A stretch of DNA of 64,000 nt, taken from the NCBI GenBank assembly GCA_964536805.1, contig CAZHYQ010000006.1:1-64000 (forward strand). Direction: 5' to 3'. The stretch comes from Longilinea sp964536805 (GTDB lineage Bacteria > Chloroflexota > Anaerolineae > Anaerolineales > Anaerolineaceae). The translations under genes and the position numbers were made by a program. Position 1 is the stretch's first letter. Each line of letters starts with the position of its first letter. Below the pieces are notes generated by a model. That model searched no databases. It worked only from the letters and a program-made list of their open reading frames with translations, and was not told the DNA's origin. Below, piece after piece: positions 33,857-43,452 of the stretch.

Positions 33857-35614
33857 TTAACCGCCGTTGCCGTTGTGGTGTATGCCGAAATAATCGGCCG
33901 GATTTTCCCAGAGTTTAAATTGCTGTAAAATCGATCCGCCAATAAATTCGCGCAGGATCGAATTATCTGGAATCAGGTCCTCGGGAATGGGTTGAAACCA
34001 TTCCAGGAAAGCCAGCAGACGCTTGGCTTCGATGTGTTCCATCGTTCCATGCGGCACCTGGCGCAGCAGCGGTTCAGCCATTGATTTGAGCGCGGAAAGC
34101 TCATAAACCAGGGCTGAGTTAAACATGGCATCTGCATGTTCCTGGTAAGGAAATATGTGGGTTTTCTCGCCGCGCCGCACCGATTCCCAGCGCGAAATGG
34201 TTTGCAAGGCCGAATAGCCGCGTTCGCGCGCATCCCGAACGATGCGCCGCAACAGACGCGAGTCCGTAGTGGATATACGGTTGTGGCGGTCCAGGTTTAA
34301 CTGGGTCAGGCAGGAAATGTAAATGCGAAAGGTCTCCTGCAAGGGAATGCTCGGCAGTAAATCCGGATTCAAACCGTGAATGCCTTCCAGGATAATCAAT
34401 TGATCCTTGCGCAAGCGAACCACGTCGCCGGGTTCTGACTTGCCTTTTTTGAAGTCATAACGCGGCAACTGGACTTCTTCACCAGCCACCAGATGGCGCA
34501 GATGGTCGGTCAACAATCCAGTATTTAACGCGCCAAGGGCTTCGAAATCAAAATGACCCGTTTCATCGCGTGGCGTCTCATCCCGGTCGACGAAATAGTT
34601 ATCCAACTCAATCGGGTATGGCGAGAGCCCCTGGGCCAGCAATTGCACTGTCAAGCGCTTGGAAAAAGTCGTTTTCCCCGAAGAGGAAGGTCCTGCAATC
34701 AACACAATTCTGGCATTTTTTGAACGCTCGACCACTTGTTGGGCAATCTCAGCGATCTGCTGTTCCTGCAATGCCTCACTTACCAGGATGATCTCACGAG
34801 CTCTGCCGGCAGCAATGGCATCATCCAGAGCGCCTACACTTTCGATCCCCAGGCGTGAAAGCCAGGCGCCATATTGCCGGAAGGTTTCCAACAATTTTGG
34901 ATAGGCAGGCATGGGCAGGAGTTCGGTGGGTGAATGGCGGCGGGTGTAACGCAATACAAAACCTTCACCCATGGGCGCCAGGCCAAAATACTTTAGAAAA
35001 CCAGTGGAAGGCACCATGTAGCCATGGTGATAATCCTTGTGATCCTCAAGCTGATAAAGCACCAGGTGGGGTTTTTGACGATAACGCAATAACCGGACTT
35101 TATCCTGCATGCCCTTCTTTTCAAAATATGCGATCGCGTCTGCGATGGGTACCTGGGTTTTTTCAAAGGGAATGTCCGCTGCCACCAATTCATGCATATG
35201 AGTTTCTAGGGCACGAATATCTTCAGTTGTAAATGGCGAACGGCCGCTTACCTGGCAATAGAAACCGCCTGACGCCACCGAATGATCAACGGTAAGCCTC
35301 GCATCAGGGAAAAGATCCTCAAAGGCTACTTCCAGTAAGAAAGTAAGGGAACGCCGGTACAACCGCGCGCCGTCCGTATCCGCCATGTTCACCGGTTGGA
35401 CCCAGGCATCCATTTCAATGGGCAGCGTCAACTCGCGTAAATCGCCGTTAACAATGGCGGCCACAATCGGCGGATGATTCCATTCGGGCAATTTACGCAA
35501 AAAGAATCCGACGGCGGTTCCGCGCGGACCCGAAATTACCCGCCCATCGGGCAGGTGAATTTCAACGGTGTTTCTGGGTGAAACCAGTTGATACTGGTCA
35601 GTTTTCTCAAACAT
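33857..35614 (-). CDS. TGS-domain uridine kinase-like nucleoside kinase
   Basis: Start chosen at the ATG at 35614 (585 residues); the frame runs up to a GTG at 35668 with no family support. N-terminal TGS-like domain (NTVEIHLPDGRVISGPRG), then a part resembling the threonyl-tRNA-synthetase second additional domain (TVDHSVASGGFYCQV), then a uridine kinase/phosphoribulokinase-like domain with P-loop IAGPSSSGKTTFSK and IILEGIHGLNPDL. This architecture occurs in clostridia, thermotogae and Chloroflexota; the substrate is a nucleoside by family annotation. The ThrRS-like parts lack a catalytic core, so it does not charge tRNA. Confidence 0.85.
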   Translation of the reverse strand: MFEKTDQYQLVSPRNTVEIHLPDGRVISGPRGTAVGFFLRKLPEWNHPPIVAAIVNGDLRELTLPIEMDAWVQPVNMADTDGARLYRRSLTFLLEVAFEDLFPDARLTVDHSVASGGFYCQVSGRSPFTTEDIRALETHMHELVAADIPFEKTQVPIADAIAYFEKKGMQDKVRLLRYRQKPHLVLYQLEDHKDYHHGYMVPSTGFLKYFGLAPMGEGFVLRYTRRHSPTELLPMPAYPKLLETFRQYGAWLSRLGIESVGALDDAIAAGRAREIILVSEALQEQQIAEIAQQVVERSKNARIVLIAGPSSSGKTTFSKRLTVQLLAQGLSPYPIELDNYFVDRDETPRDETGHFDFEALGALNTGLLTDHLRHLVAGEEVQLPRYDFKKGKSEPGDVVRLRKDQLIILEGIHGLNPDLLPSIPLQETFRIYISCLTQLNLDRHNRISTTDSRLLRRIVRDARERGYSALQTISRWESVRRGEKTHIFPYQEHADAMFNSALVYELSALKSMAEPLLRQVPHGTMEHIEAKRLLAFLEWFQPIPEDLIPDNSILREFIGGSILQQFKLWENPADYFGIHHNGNGG

Positions 35615-35810
35615 TGTTTCACGCTCATTCTGCCATTTTATTTCGCGTGGCAAGTATACCCCATTCACGGAATCTTAATGCACGCCCTTCCATTCACAGC
35701 TTAAGGTGCAATTTTTACACCAGGGAACAATGCAACCAGATTGGCGATTTGATTCCTAAATTGATTATTATTATGGTTGTCACGACACCAGGTTTGAAAC
35801 ACCGGAGGAC

Positions 35811-37943
35811 TTATTGTGCCAAATCCGGAATTTGATAGACCTCCACTCCGCCCGCCGAAGTGGCGATCCAGATCCGGCCAAACAGATCCTTCGTAAAGGC
35901 CTGCGGTTCAAAACCCGCATAACCGGAATTATAGGGACCAAAATCCGTCCAGGTTTCGCCATCGTAGGTCGCGACAATCCCGCCGGGTTCGGTTTGATAG
36001 CCGAAACCCACCCACAAGACTCCTGGCTGGATTTGGTAAAGCCGGGTAAGCGTGTTGAAGAAAATGGCCGAGTTGCTTTTGCGCTGAAACGTCCATTGCT
36101 GGCCGTCGAACTCACCCAATCCGCCGCCCATGGTTGCCGCCCACAGTTTGCCATTGCTGTCCATCAGCAGGTCGCTTACGCCGCGCCATCCCAGCATTTC
36201 AACGCTCAGGTCAAAACTAAGCCATTCACCGCTAGCCTGGTCAAAACGGCTGATGCCTTTGTAGGTTCCAAACCAGATTGCATCGCCGTTGATATCCGGC
36301 TGGATTTCAACACAAAAAACCTGGTTATCAATCAGACCCGAGTTTTCGGAAGTGAAGGTTGTCCACTTATTGCCATCCCAAACCGCCGCGCCGTTCAATG
36401 AGGCGACCCACAAGCGGTTTCGGCTATCCTGCGCCAAATCCTGCACGCCGCCCTCTCCCAACCCTATTTGCGCGAGTGAATAATCCTGCCAGTTGGATCC
36501 TTCCAGGTGATCCACCCCCTGTCCCGTTCCAAACCACCAGCCACCATTTTTATCTGCTAAAATTGCCAGCACCCGGTCGTTGCTCAAGCTGGAATTCCGC
36601 TGAGTGTACGTGATGGCAGTGTTGGTTTCACCCCAAGGAATTTTACTTTCAGGTGTCCAAATCGTCACGCCGTTATTGGTGGCAATGCCAACCCTGCCTC
36701 CGGTATCCGTATACAAATCATTTACCAGGTCGGAAGGTAAGGGAGCATTATTGGTGGTTACCTGCATCCAACCGTGCCGGGCAATGGCCATATGGATTTC
36801 GTAAGCAACATTGGCAATGGTTAACCCCGAAACTAAAATAATTACCAAGGCCCACAATTTCTTAGGGACGTGTGGCAGCATCTCTTCGAATATTCCCCAG
36901 TAATTGTAGCGGTCAACCGCCCAGTCAACGATGTGGTGGATCAAGGTGGCGGAAGCCAGGGTTAAAGGAATAATCACAATCAAGGTATATTGCGGCCATT
37001 TGGTACTCCAGACCAACAGCGCTAGAAACCCGGATATGAACCAGATGGTCGACCACGCCCGGCGTTTGAATTCCCAGTACAGTCCAATCATTCCCAGGAA
37101 AAAAACGATTTCATCTGATGTGAAGAAAAAGAACACCTTCGCGTGCCATGGAACCGTTTGCATCATCCATATAAAGGGCTGATACCAGGGGTAGGCTGCA
37201 CGGAGGACATCAAAACTCCGGGTATAGCCAAAATGGAACGAAAGGCTTTCCGCCAGCCTGGCAATTGGATTGGACCACAACGTTGGATCAAAAATTACAA
37301 AAACTGTCACTGCAACCAGGCCATATCCAATCAGAGATTTCCAATCCACCTTTCGATGCTGTATGAAGATAACCGCCAATGGGATCAAAATGATTAAATA
37401 GGTGTACTTGCTCGCGGCAGTCAGCCCCAAAGCAATTGCCGAGAGCCAGAAAAGCTTCCTTTTCCCCTTTCGCAGCGCTTGATCGAATCCAAGAATGGCA
37501 GCAATCGATGTGAACAACGGTATGGCTTCCAGGTAAGCCTGGCTGGTATATTTGATGGTCATCGAGTGCATGGCCAGCAGCAAACCGGCCAAAGGATCAA
37601 CCAACGCCACCAACCACACCGCCACAGTCCCAAACAACGCCGATACCATGCGGTTGAACGTCAATTCTGGGTAGCTGTTGATCTGTGGTTCGATGAAATA
37701 GAAAGGAATGCTGTAGACCAGCTTGACAAAGGCTGGATGTTCCCGATTCTCCGCGTAATTAATCACACCCCGGATATCGCCGTTTTGAATCAGGCGCGCA
37801 TAATCGCTGCCGGCTTTCATATACACCGGCTCGTCGGCATCTATGGGCAGTTGCCAGGCAGCCCAAACGCGCACCAGTGCTGCCAGCAGGACGATCAGGG
37901 CGATGGTGTAGGACCGCCGCCACCAGGAAAAGCGTTTTCGCAT
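35811..37943 (-). CDS. Membrane glycosyltransferase fused to a beta-propeller
   Basis: A 710-residue protein. The first 400 residues hold about 10 membrane helices and, after the first, the acidic DADEPVY motif of the PMT/ArnT-like (GT-C) glycosyltransferases, which use polyprenyl-phosphate sugars. Residues about 425-710 form repeated blades of the two-component-regulator propeller type: ILADKNGGWWFGTGQGVDHL, DSRNRLWVASLNGAAVWDG, DAIWFGTYKGISRF, DSNGKLWAATMGGGLGEFDG. These normally act as sensor domains of hybrid kinases; here no kinase is attached. It ends one base from the start of nothing coupled and follows the amylase gene by one base, so the two are cotranscribed. Confidence 0.82.
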   Translation of the reverse strand: MRKRFSWWRRSYTIALIVLLAALVRVWAAWQLPIDADEPVYMKAGSDYARLIQNGDIRGVINYAENREHPAFVKLVYSIPFYFIEPQINSYPELTFNRMVSALFGTVAVWLVALVDPLAGLLLAMHSMTIKYTSQAYLEAIPLFTSIAAILGFDQALRKGKRKLFWLSAIALGLTAASKYTYLIILIPLAVIFIQHRKVDWKSLIGYGLVAVTVFVIFDPTLWSNPIARLAESLSFHFGYTRSFDVLRAAYPWYQPFIWMMQTVPWHAKVFFFFTSDEIVFFLGMIGLYWEFKRRAWSTIWFISGFLALLVWSTKWPQYTLIVIIPLTLASATLIHHIVDWAVDRYNYWGIFEEMLPHVPKKLWALVIILVSGLTIANVAYEIHMAIARHGWMQVTTNNAPLPSDLVNDLYTDTGGRVGIATNNGVTIWTPESKIPWGETNTAITYTQRNSSLSNDRVLAILADKNGGWWFGTGQGVDHLEGSNWQDYSLAQIGLGEGGVQDLAQDSRNRLWVASLNGAAVWDGNKWTTFTSENSGLIDNQVFCVEIQPDINGDAIWFGTYKGISRFDQASGEWLSFDLSVEMLGWRGVSDLLMDSNGKLWAATMGGGLGEFDGQQWTFQRKSNSAIFFNTLTRLYQIQPGVLWVGFGYQTEPGGIVATYDGETWTDFGPYNSGYAGFEPQAFTKDLFGRIWIATSAGGVEVYQIPDLAQ

Positions 37944-37944
37944 A

Positions 37945-39648
37945 CTATTGTGCCGGCCGCAATTGGATGATCAGGTGGGCGTAAGCGGGTAATTCCGCCA
38001 CAGGTTGGTAGGCTTTTACCGCGCCGTTACCATCCAGCGTCACCTCTGCCAGGCTGGTGCCGTCAAGGAGGGATTCCGTGGTATATTTTCCGGCCGGTTG
38101 ATTCGAATCGAAATCGACGGCATAATCGCTGACCGCTGCATCCGTCAGATTGATCAGGATGAGGATCACCTGGCCTTCGTATTCGCGCATGGCGGCATAG
38201 ACATTCTTTGAGCCAGTATCAATCCAGCGGTAGCTGCCGGTGAGCAGCGCTGGCGTTTTCTGGCGCAACTGGATCAACGATCGATAGAGGTTAAGCAGCG
38301 ATCCCGCATCGGAATTTTGCAGTTCGACGTTGATTTTCTTATAATCCGAATTGACGCCCATCCAGGCTTTTCCGCCCGTACTGAAACCTGCGCGGTCCGC
38401 GGTTGACCATTGCATGGGGGTGCGGATCTGCTCATCTGGTTTGGCGCCAAACATGCCGATTTCTTCACCGTAGTAAACAAAGGGCACACCCTTCGACGTC
38501 AATAAAAGAACGGCGGCGTTCTTCATGGTGCCGTCTTTGCCCAAAAGCTGGTTACTCACCCGGTTCATGTCATGGTTGGTGAGGAAGGTCGCCATGGAAT
38601 TGTCTGGATACAGATTCGTTTCAAAGGAGACAGAATTTCCCAATCGTTTTGCATCTGCCTGATTCAATCCTTTGATCATGCCAGTCGAAAGGTCAAATCC
38701 GAACGCCAGATCCATATTCTGATCTTTGATGTATTGGACCACCGAGAAGGAACTTTCCCAAACCTCGCCAACCACCAGGGCTTGCGGGTTGATTGATTTG
38801 ACCAGGGCGTTGAACTCTTTCAGGTAGGCATGCGTCTCAGGTGTGTTGACCTGGTCTTTTCCATCTTCGATCAAGTGACGGGCTCCATCCAGGCGGAAAC
38901 CATCCACGCCCACGTCTTTCAGCCAAAAGGTCGTGATCTTCTTAATCTCATCGCGAACAGCCGGCGTGCGGTAATTCAAATCGGGCATGCCGGACCAGAA
39001 CACGGCGTAATAATAATCATCGCGGGCGGTTTTATACCAGACCTGCTCATTCCATGGCCCAACATAGCCCGGATCCGTTTGAGACCAGATGTAGTAATCG
39101 CGGTAAGGAGAGTTTGGATCTTTGACCGCCGATTCAAACCAGGGATGGTGGATGGAGGTGTGGTTAATGACAAAATCAATGATGACGCGGATGCCACGCT
39201 GGTGGGCAGCAGCCAGGAAAGCTTTAAAATCTTCCATCGTGCCGTAATCCGGATTTACGGTCATGTAATCGGTCACATCGTAGCCGTGGTAGGAGGTGGC
39301 CGGGAAGATCGGCATCAACCACAAACCCGTAACGCCGAGGTCGGTGGTCGTGTCAGGATTGCCGTCATTGAGGTAATCGAGTTTTTCCGTCAGGCCCTTA
39401 AAATCGCCAATCCCGTCGCCATTGCTATCGTAGTAACTTCGCACAAAGAGCTCATAGAGCGTCCCCTGGTGCCACCAGGGAAGATCCGGTATTTTGGCCA
39501 ATTGTTGGGTTGGAGCTGGTGCTGGAGTTTCAGTAGCAGGTTGTGGAGTCTCCTGGCGGGTTGGCAAACAGGCCGTCAGAATGGCAATCAAAAGGAAAAG
39601 AGAAATAAGAATGCGGAACCAGTAAATGCTTTTCCTGCTGTGGTTCAT
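37945..39648 (-). CDS. Secreted alpha-amylase-family lipoprotein (GH13)
   Basis: Start chosen at the ATG at 39648, which has GGAG six bases upstream; 567 residues. The signal peptide ends in the lipobox LTAC, so it is anchored outside the membrane, followed by a Pro/Thr linker. The catalytic domain begins WWHQGTLYELFVRSYYDSNG. Region I DFVINH, region II GFRLDGARH (Asp254), region III VVGEVW (Glu295) and region IV FLTNHD (Asp360) are intact. Family relatives are alpha-glucosidases, oligo-1,6-glucosidases and maltogenic enzymes. It follows malG on the same strand and would feed products to that importer. Confidence 0.9.
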   Translation of the reverse strand: MNHSRKSIYWFRILISLFLLIAILTACLPTRQETPQPATETPAPAPTQQLAKIPDLPWWHQGTLYELFVRSYYDSNGDGIGDFKGLTEKLDYLNDGNPDTTTDLGVTGLWLMPIFPATSYHGYDVTDYMTVNPDYGTMEDFKAFLAAAHQRGIRVIIDFVINHTSIHHPWFESAVKDPNSPYRDYYIWSQTDPGYVGPWNEQVWYKTARDDYYYAVFWSGMPDLNYRTPAVRDEIKKITTFWLKDVGVDGFRLDGARHLIEDGKDQVNTPETHAYLKEFNALVKSINPQALVVGEVWESSFSVVQYIKDQNMDLAFGFDLSTGMIKGLNQADAKRLGNSVSFETNLYPDNSMATFLTNHDMNRVSNQLLGKDGTMKNAAVLLLTSKGVPFVYYGEEIGMFGAKPDEQIRTPMQWSTADRAGFSTGGKAWMGVNSDYKKINVELQNSDAGSLLNLYRSLIQLRQKTPALLTGSYRWIDTGSKNVYAAMREYEGQVILILINLTDAAVSDYAVDFDSNQPAGKYTTESLLDGTSLAEVTLDGNGAVKAYQPVAELPAYAHLIIQLRPAQ

Positions 39649-39704
39649 AGGACGCTCCACTCTCCAGTTTTTTTAATTTGGAATAACCGCCGATAGAATG
39701 ATAC

Positions 39705-39734
39705 AGGCCCGACCCATTATTCAGGATCGGGCCT
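39705..39734 (-). terminator. Hairpin between malG and the amylase gene
   Basis: AGGCCCGA (39705-39712) pairs with TCGGGCCT (39727-39734), loop 14 bases. No T-run follows on the minus strand, so readthrough into the amylase gene is likely. The remainder of 39661-39865 shows no gene. Confidence 0.4.
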
Positions 39735-39865
39735 TAGTTTACATCAAGCTTTCGTACACATCAATGCGATTGCATTCCAAAGACCGCCAACACAAACCCT
39801 GTGCTGTTTTCCCAACAACCGCCAGCCGTGCGCAAGCTGCCAGGTCAGTCCTTCGAGTGCCGTCA

Positions 39866-40711
39866 TTATCCCTTGACACCTCCGAGTGTCAGGCCGCCTT
39901 CGAAATATCGCTGCATGAACAGGAACATAATGACCGTCGGAACAATCACGATCATTGCGCCAGCGGCAAAGTACCCCCACGGCACGCTCATGCTGTTCGA
40001 AAGCGAATACAGGGCTGGAACTGCCAGTTTGACCGTATCCGGCGCGGGCACAAGCACCGAGGCGAAAACGAAATCGCCCCAACCGCTCATGAATGCCAGG
40101 ATTGCCGTGGTCGCGAGCGCAGGCCGTGCCAGGGGCAAAGCGATCAGCAGGAAGGCCTGTACCGGGCCACAGCCGTCCAACATGGCCGATTCTTCCAAGT
40201 CAATTGGAATGGTATCAAAATACCCTTTCAGGTTCCAGGTACAAAACACGATTGTGCCAGCAGCATAGGCCAGGATGAGGCCCAGGTGTTTTCCATACAG
40301 GCCTAATGCAGTCAGAAGCTGGGCAATGGCCACCAGTGAAAGGATGCCCGGGAAGGTCGAAAGCGCCAGCAACAGGATGAGAAAGCCTTCACGGCCGCGA
40401 AAGCGGAAACGGGAAAGGGCAAAGGCTGCCGAGGTGCAGATGAGCAGAGATACGATTGTGGTAATCGAGGCCACTTTAATGCTGTTTGTCAGCCAGGTCA
40501 GGAAAGGTTTTTCAAACAACATGACCTGGTAATTGCGCCACGACCATTCGGTCGGCAGGAACATACCCAGCAGATCGAAGGAATACAGACGTTCGCTCGG
40601 CCGTCCCGATGCCAACAAGGCAAACCACACCGGGTAGAACGCGAAAATCGCCATCAAGATCAGAACGCCGTATTGAAAAATGCGGACTGGAACGGAAGTT
40701 TTGCGTTTCAT
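39866..40711 (-). CDS. malG: Maltodextrin ABC transporter permease MalG
   Basis: A 281-residue inner-membrane protein with six helices. The cytoplasmic coupling loop reads ESAMLDGCGPVQAFLLIALP, the EAA motif that docks the transporter ATPase. The open frame reaches further upstream to 41017, but that extension lies inside malF; the ATG at 40711 overlaps the malF stop as ATGA. It ends in a C-terminal Gly-rich tail (LTLGGVKG), normal for the carbohydrate-uptake type 1 family. No ATPase gene is in the locus. Confidence 0.92.
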   Translation of the reverse strand: MKRKTSVPVRIFQYGVLILMAIFAFYPVWFALLASGRPSERLYSFDLLGMFLPTEWSWRNYQVMLFEKPFLTWLTNSIKVASITTIVSLLICTSAAFALSRFRFRGREGFLILLLALSTFPGILSLVAIAQLLTALGLYGKHLGLILAYAAGTIVFCTWNLKGYFDTIPIDLEESAMLDGCGPVQAFLLIALPLARPALATTAILAFMSGWGDFVFASVLVPAPDTVKLAVPALYSLSNSMSVPWGYFAAGAMIVIVPTVIMFLFMQRYFEGGLTLGGVKG

Positions 40712-41928
40712 TCGTACGCTCCTTTCGTGATCCGTGTAATCCGCAAGCTGTAAAGCGTAGCGGCAAACAGCATGATGAAGATCATCACTGCGAAGGCAGT
40801 GGCCAGGCCGTAGTTTTGTGACTGGAAAATCTGGCGGTAAGCGTACACCATGACGAATTCGGTGGAACCTGGCGTATTCGCGCCTGTTTGCGGACCTCCA
40901 GCGGTGATGGCAAACGCCGTGCCAAACATTTGAAAGGCGGTGATGGATGTCAACACCATGGCAGGCAAAACGGCCGGCCGGATGAGCGGCAGCGTGATTG
41001 AGCGAATTTTGTGCCACCAGGTCGCGCCGTCCACCTCAGCCGCTTCGTACAATTCCGCTGGGATGGATTGCAGGGCGCCCAGGATGACCACCATGACGAA
41101 TGGGTAGGAGAACCAGGTATCTGCCAGAACAATCACGCCAAAGGCGGAAGTTGGATCATTCAGCCAGACCTTAGGGGCGATGTTGAATAATACGCCCAAC
41201 ACCTGGTTGATCGTCCCCTGTTCGCGGAAAAGGAACTGCCAGATCAATGCCACCAGGATGGCGACCGAACTGGCTCCCCAGGGTAAGAAGAGCAGGACAC
41301 GGAAGAATGTTTTCCCGGGCAAATTGTTGTTGTTGAGAATCATCGCCAGGACAAAACCGATCAGGAAGGTCAGGGGAACCCGGATTAAAACGAACAACAG
41401 GGTCCTGAAGACAACCACGATAAAATCGCCGGTGGTCATCAAGGTGTTAAATGCACTCGAGAAACCCACCAGCAATGCAACCAGAACACCTGCGATCAGC
41501 CCGATCAGCCAGATCAATCCCGAGCCGACATCACGGGTTACCTTCTTTCCTTGTCTTTTATCCACCTGCCAAGCAATGATGAGCGGGACAAAGACGGCAA
41601 AAATCTTCAATAATGCCATCAATGCCTCTCCGGTAAACAAGGTTCCGAGCAAATCCTTGTAGTTCTTGTATACCGGATCAGTAATCTTATAGGGACTGCC
41701 TAAACCAGTGGGAGCATTCTCTCGAAAAGAAGGCCAGCACAGTGGGTCCAGAATGCCGGTCAGTGCAACCGAACAATCCGGGTTGGGCCGGAATTTGTTG
41801 CGGTTGGTGAAAGAAATATAGGTATTTAACAGAATCGGGTAGATGTTAAAAATAAGGATTGCAATGATGGTGGGCAGCAGAAAGAGAAAAACCGTCAGGG
41901 TCTTTTTTCTTCCAGACCAGACATTCAT
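40708..41928 (-). CDS. malF: Maltodextrin ABC transporter permease MalF
   Basis: A 406-residue inner-membrane protein, longer than simple sugar permeases because of extra helices and a loop between residues 30 and 190, as in MalF proteins. The EAA loop is EAAEVDGATWWHKIRSITLP. Helices such as TVFLFLLPTIIAILIFNIYP and GLIWLIGLIAGVLVALLVGF are evident. It pairs with MalG to form the channel. An intercistronic stem-loop separates it from malE. Confidence 0.92.
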   Translation of the reverse strand: MNVWSGRKKTLTVFLFLLPTIIAILIFNIYPILLNTYISFTNRNKFRPNPDCSVALTGILDPLCWPSFRENAPTGLGSPYKITDPVYKNYKDLLGTLFTGEALMALLKIFAVFVPLIIAWQVDKRQGKKVTRDVGSGLIWLIGLIAGVLVALLVGFSSAFNTLMTTGDFIVVVFRTLLFVLIRVPLTFLIGFVLAMILNNNNLPGKTFFRVLLFLPWGASSVAILVALIWQFLFREQGTINQVLGVLFNIAPKVWLNDPTSAFGVIVLADTWFSYPFVMVVILGALQSIPAELYEAAEVDGATWWHKIRSITLPLIRPAVLPAMVLTSITAFQMFGTAFAITAGGPQTGANTPGSTEFVMVYAYRQIFQSQNYGLATAFAVMIFIMLFAATLYSLRITRITKGAYE

Positions 41929-41962
41929 TTCGCCCTCCTTTTTCGAGATGATGGGGAAAAAT

Positions 41963-41991
41963 TGGGAGGACTGCTTTGGACAGTCCTCCCA
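41963..41991 (-). terminator. Stem-loop between malE and malF
   Basis: TGGGAGGACTG (41963-41973) pairs perfectly with CAGTCCTCCCA (41981-41991), loop 7 bases; on the transcribed strand ATTTTT follows. It should end most transcripts after malE and protect the malE mRNA, giving more binding protein than permease. Confidence 0.75.
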
Positions 41992-42006
41992 TTTCGATCA
42001 ACAGAT

Positions 42007-43317
42007 TTACTTCATTGCAGCGACGGCAGTTTCGGCAGCCGTCTGCGCATCCTTCATGGCAGCTTCAGGAGTCTGAGCGCCAGTCCAGATGGCTGCGGAG
42101 GCCTTACCTACCGGATCCCACTGCGCGGAAGAGAAGGGCGACGGGGACATCGGGATGCCCAGGTTCAGAGCTGCACCAAAACCAACCACAGCGGCCAGGG
42201 ATGCAACTTCGGGGTCCTTCAATGCAGCGGTTACCGCCGGGATGGTCTTGTTGACCAGGGCGATTTTCTTCTGCACTTCAGCGGAGGTGAAGTACTTCAT
42301 GATGTCCAGAGCAACCTCGGCATTGCCGCGGTCAACAGCGTTCTTGGTCATCAACAAAGCCTTGATGCCGACGAAGGGGCGGCCGAAGGGGAGAATGCCG
42401 TAATCGACTTTGTCTTCTTCAATACCGGCAATCGCCCAGGGGCCAGTCCACCACATGCCAACCTTGCCGGAGGCGAGGGCAGCCTTGCAGATGTCATAGC
42501 TGTTTTCCTTCAGCGAAACCTTGGACAAAGCCAGCAGGAAGTTGGCAGCCTTGAGCGCTTCGGGGGTGTTCAGGTTGACGGTGCCGTCTTCGCTGATGTA
42601 GGAAGGAACGCCTTCACCAAAGAAGATAGGGGCCATGTGATATGCATCGCTGCCGCCAAATCCCTGGTTGCAGATCAATACATTGCCGGTGTCCTTCTGG
42701 AACTTGGTGGCCTTGGCCAGCAAATCATCGAAGTTCAGCGGATCGGTGGGCAGGTAATCGGCGGTCACAATCTTTTTGTTGTAGACCAGGGCGATGCCTT
42801 CCTGTGATTCGGGCAGACCCCAGATCTTGCCGCTCCACTGCACGCCTGCAACCGCAGCCGGCTCGTAGGTGCTGGTCAGGAAATCTTTGGTCACGCCAAG
42901 ATCATCCAGGGCGACAATATTGCCAACCAGCGCCTGGGCGCCAATCTGGTCATTTGCCCAGCCGATGATGTCGGGGCCTTCGCCAGCGGGGATGGCAACC
43001 TTGAGGGCGTTGGAAACGTCTTCAGGTTTCGACAGGTCGATGATGACGCCGGGGTGGGCAGTTTCATAATCTTTGAAAGCTGCTGCAATGGCATCCAAAT
43101 ACTTGCCATCCCACTGGTGCCAGATCTTGATGGTCACTGCTGCGGGAGCGGCAGTTGCCTCGGGAGCTTTGGTAGCTTCGGGGGCCTTGGTTGCTTCGGG
43201 AGCCTTGGTAGGCTGGACGGGGGCCGTTGTCGCAGTCGCTGCTGCAGGGGCGCAGGCGGCCAGGACGAAAACGGCGATCAGCATCATGCTGATCAGGGTT
43301 AAGAATTTTTTCGACAT
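42007..43317 (-). CDS. malE: Maltodextrin-binding lipoprotein MalE
   Basis: A 436-residue solute-binding protein of the carbohydrate-uptake type 1 family. The lipobox is VLAAC (Cys22); a linker of three EATKAP units ties it to the membrane. VTIKIWHQWDGKYLDAIAAA and the later GKVGMWWTGPWAIAGI are family marks of maltose/maltodextrin binders. It precedes malF and malG on the same strand. AGGAG lies just ahead of the ATG. Another oligosaccharide cannot be excluded, but the adjacent alpha-amylase supports maltodextrins. Confidence 0.9.
   Translation of the reverse strand: MSKKFLTLISMMLIAVFVLAACAPAAATATTAPVQPTKAPEATKAPEATKAPEATAAPAAVTIKIWHQWDGKYLDAIAAAFKDYETAHPGVIIDLSKPEDVSNALKVAIPAGEGPDIIGWANDQIGAQALVGNIVALDDLGVTKDFLTSTYEPAAVAGVQWSGKIWGLPESQEGIALVYNKKIVTADYLPTDPLNFDDLLAKATKFQKDTGNVLICNQGFGGSDAYHMAPIFFGEGVPSYISEDGTVNLNTPEALKAANFLLALSKVSLKENSYDICKAALASGKVGMWWTGPWAIAGIEEDKVDYGILPFGRPFVGIKALLMTKNAVDRGNAEVALDIMKYFTSAEVQKKIALVNKTIPAVTAALKDPEVASLAAVVGFGAALNLGIPMSPSPFSSAQWDPVGKASAAIWTGAQTPEAAMKDAQTAAETAVAAMK
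43157..43210. repeat. Three tandem 18-base units in malE
   Basis: Units at 43157-43174, 43175-43192 and 43193-43210 differ at few positions and encode the EATKAP linker repeats. Number may vary between strains by slippage. Confidence 0.85.
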
Positions 43318-43358
43318 CTCTTTTCTCCTATCCTAATAACTTGAGCATCGACTCGTAT

Positions 43359-43379
43359 CTGGATGGATTTTCCATCCAG
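43359..43379. promoter_or_regulatory. Inverted repeat upstream of malE
   Basis: CTGGATGG (43359-43366), loop ATTTT, CCATCCAG (43372-43379). The half-site ATCCAGTAA recurs at 43374 and again near 43424. It lies between malE and the ROK regulator gene and could be its operator; a leader hairpin is the alternative. Confidence 0.5.
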
Positions 43380-43452
43380 TAAACGACAACAATGAAACGA
43401 CTTCGGAAGGGTATGCAAACTTTATCCAGTAACAGACCACCTCCTGTAGCCA

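Noticed and set aside
40712..41017. N-terminal extension of malG
   Set aside because: It lies inside malF in another frame, while the ATG at 40711 overlaps the malF stop in the usual ATGA way.
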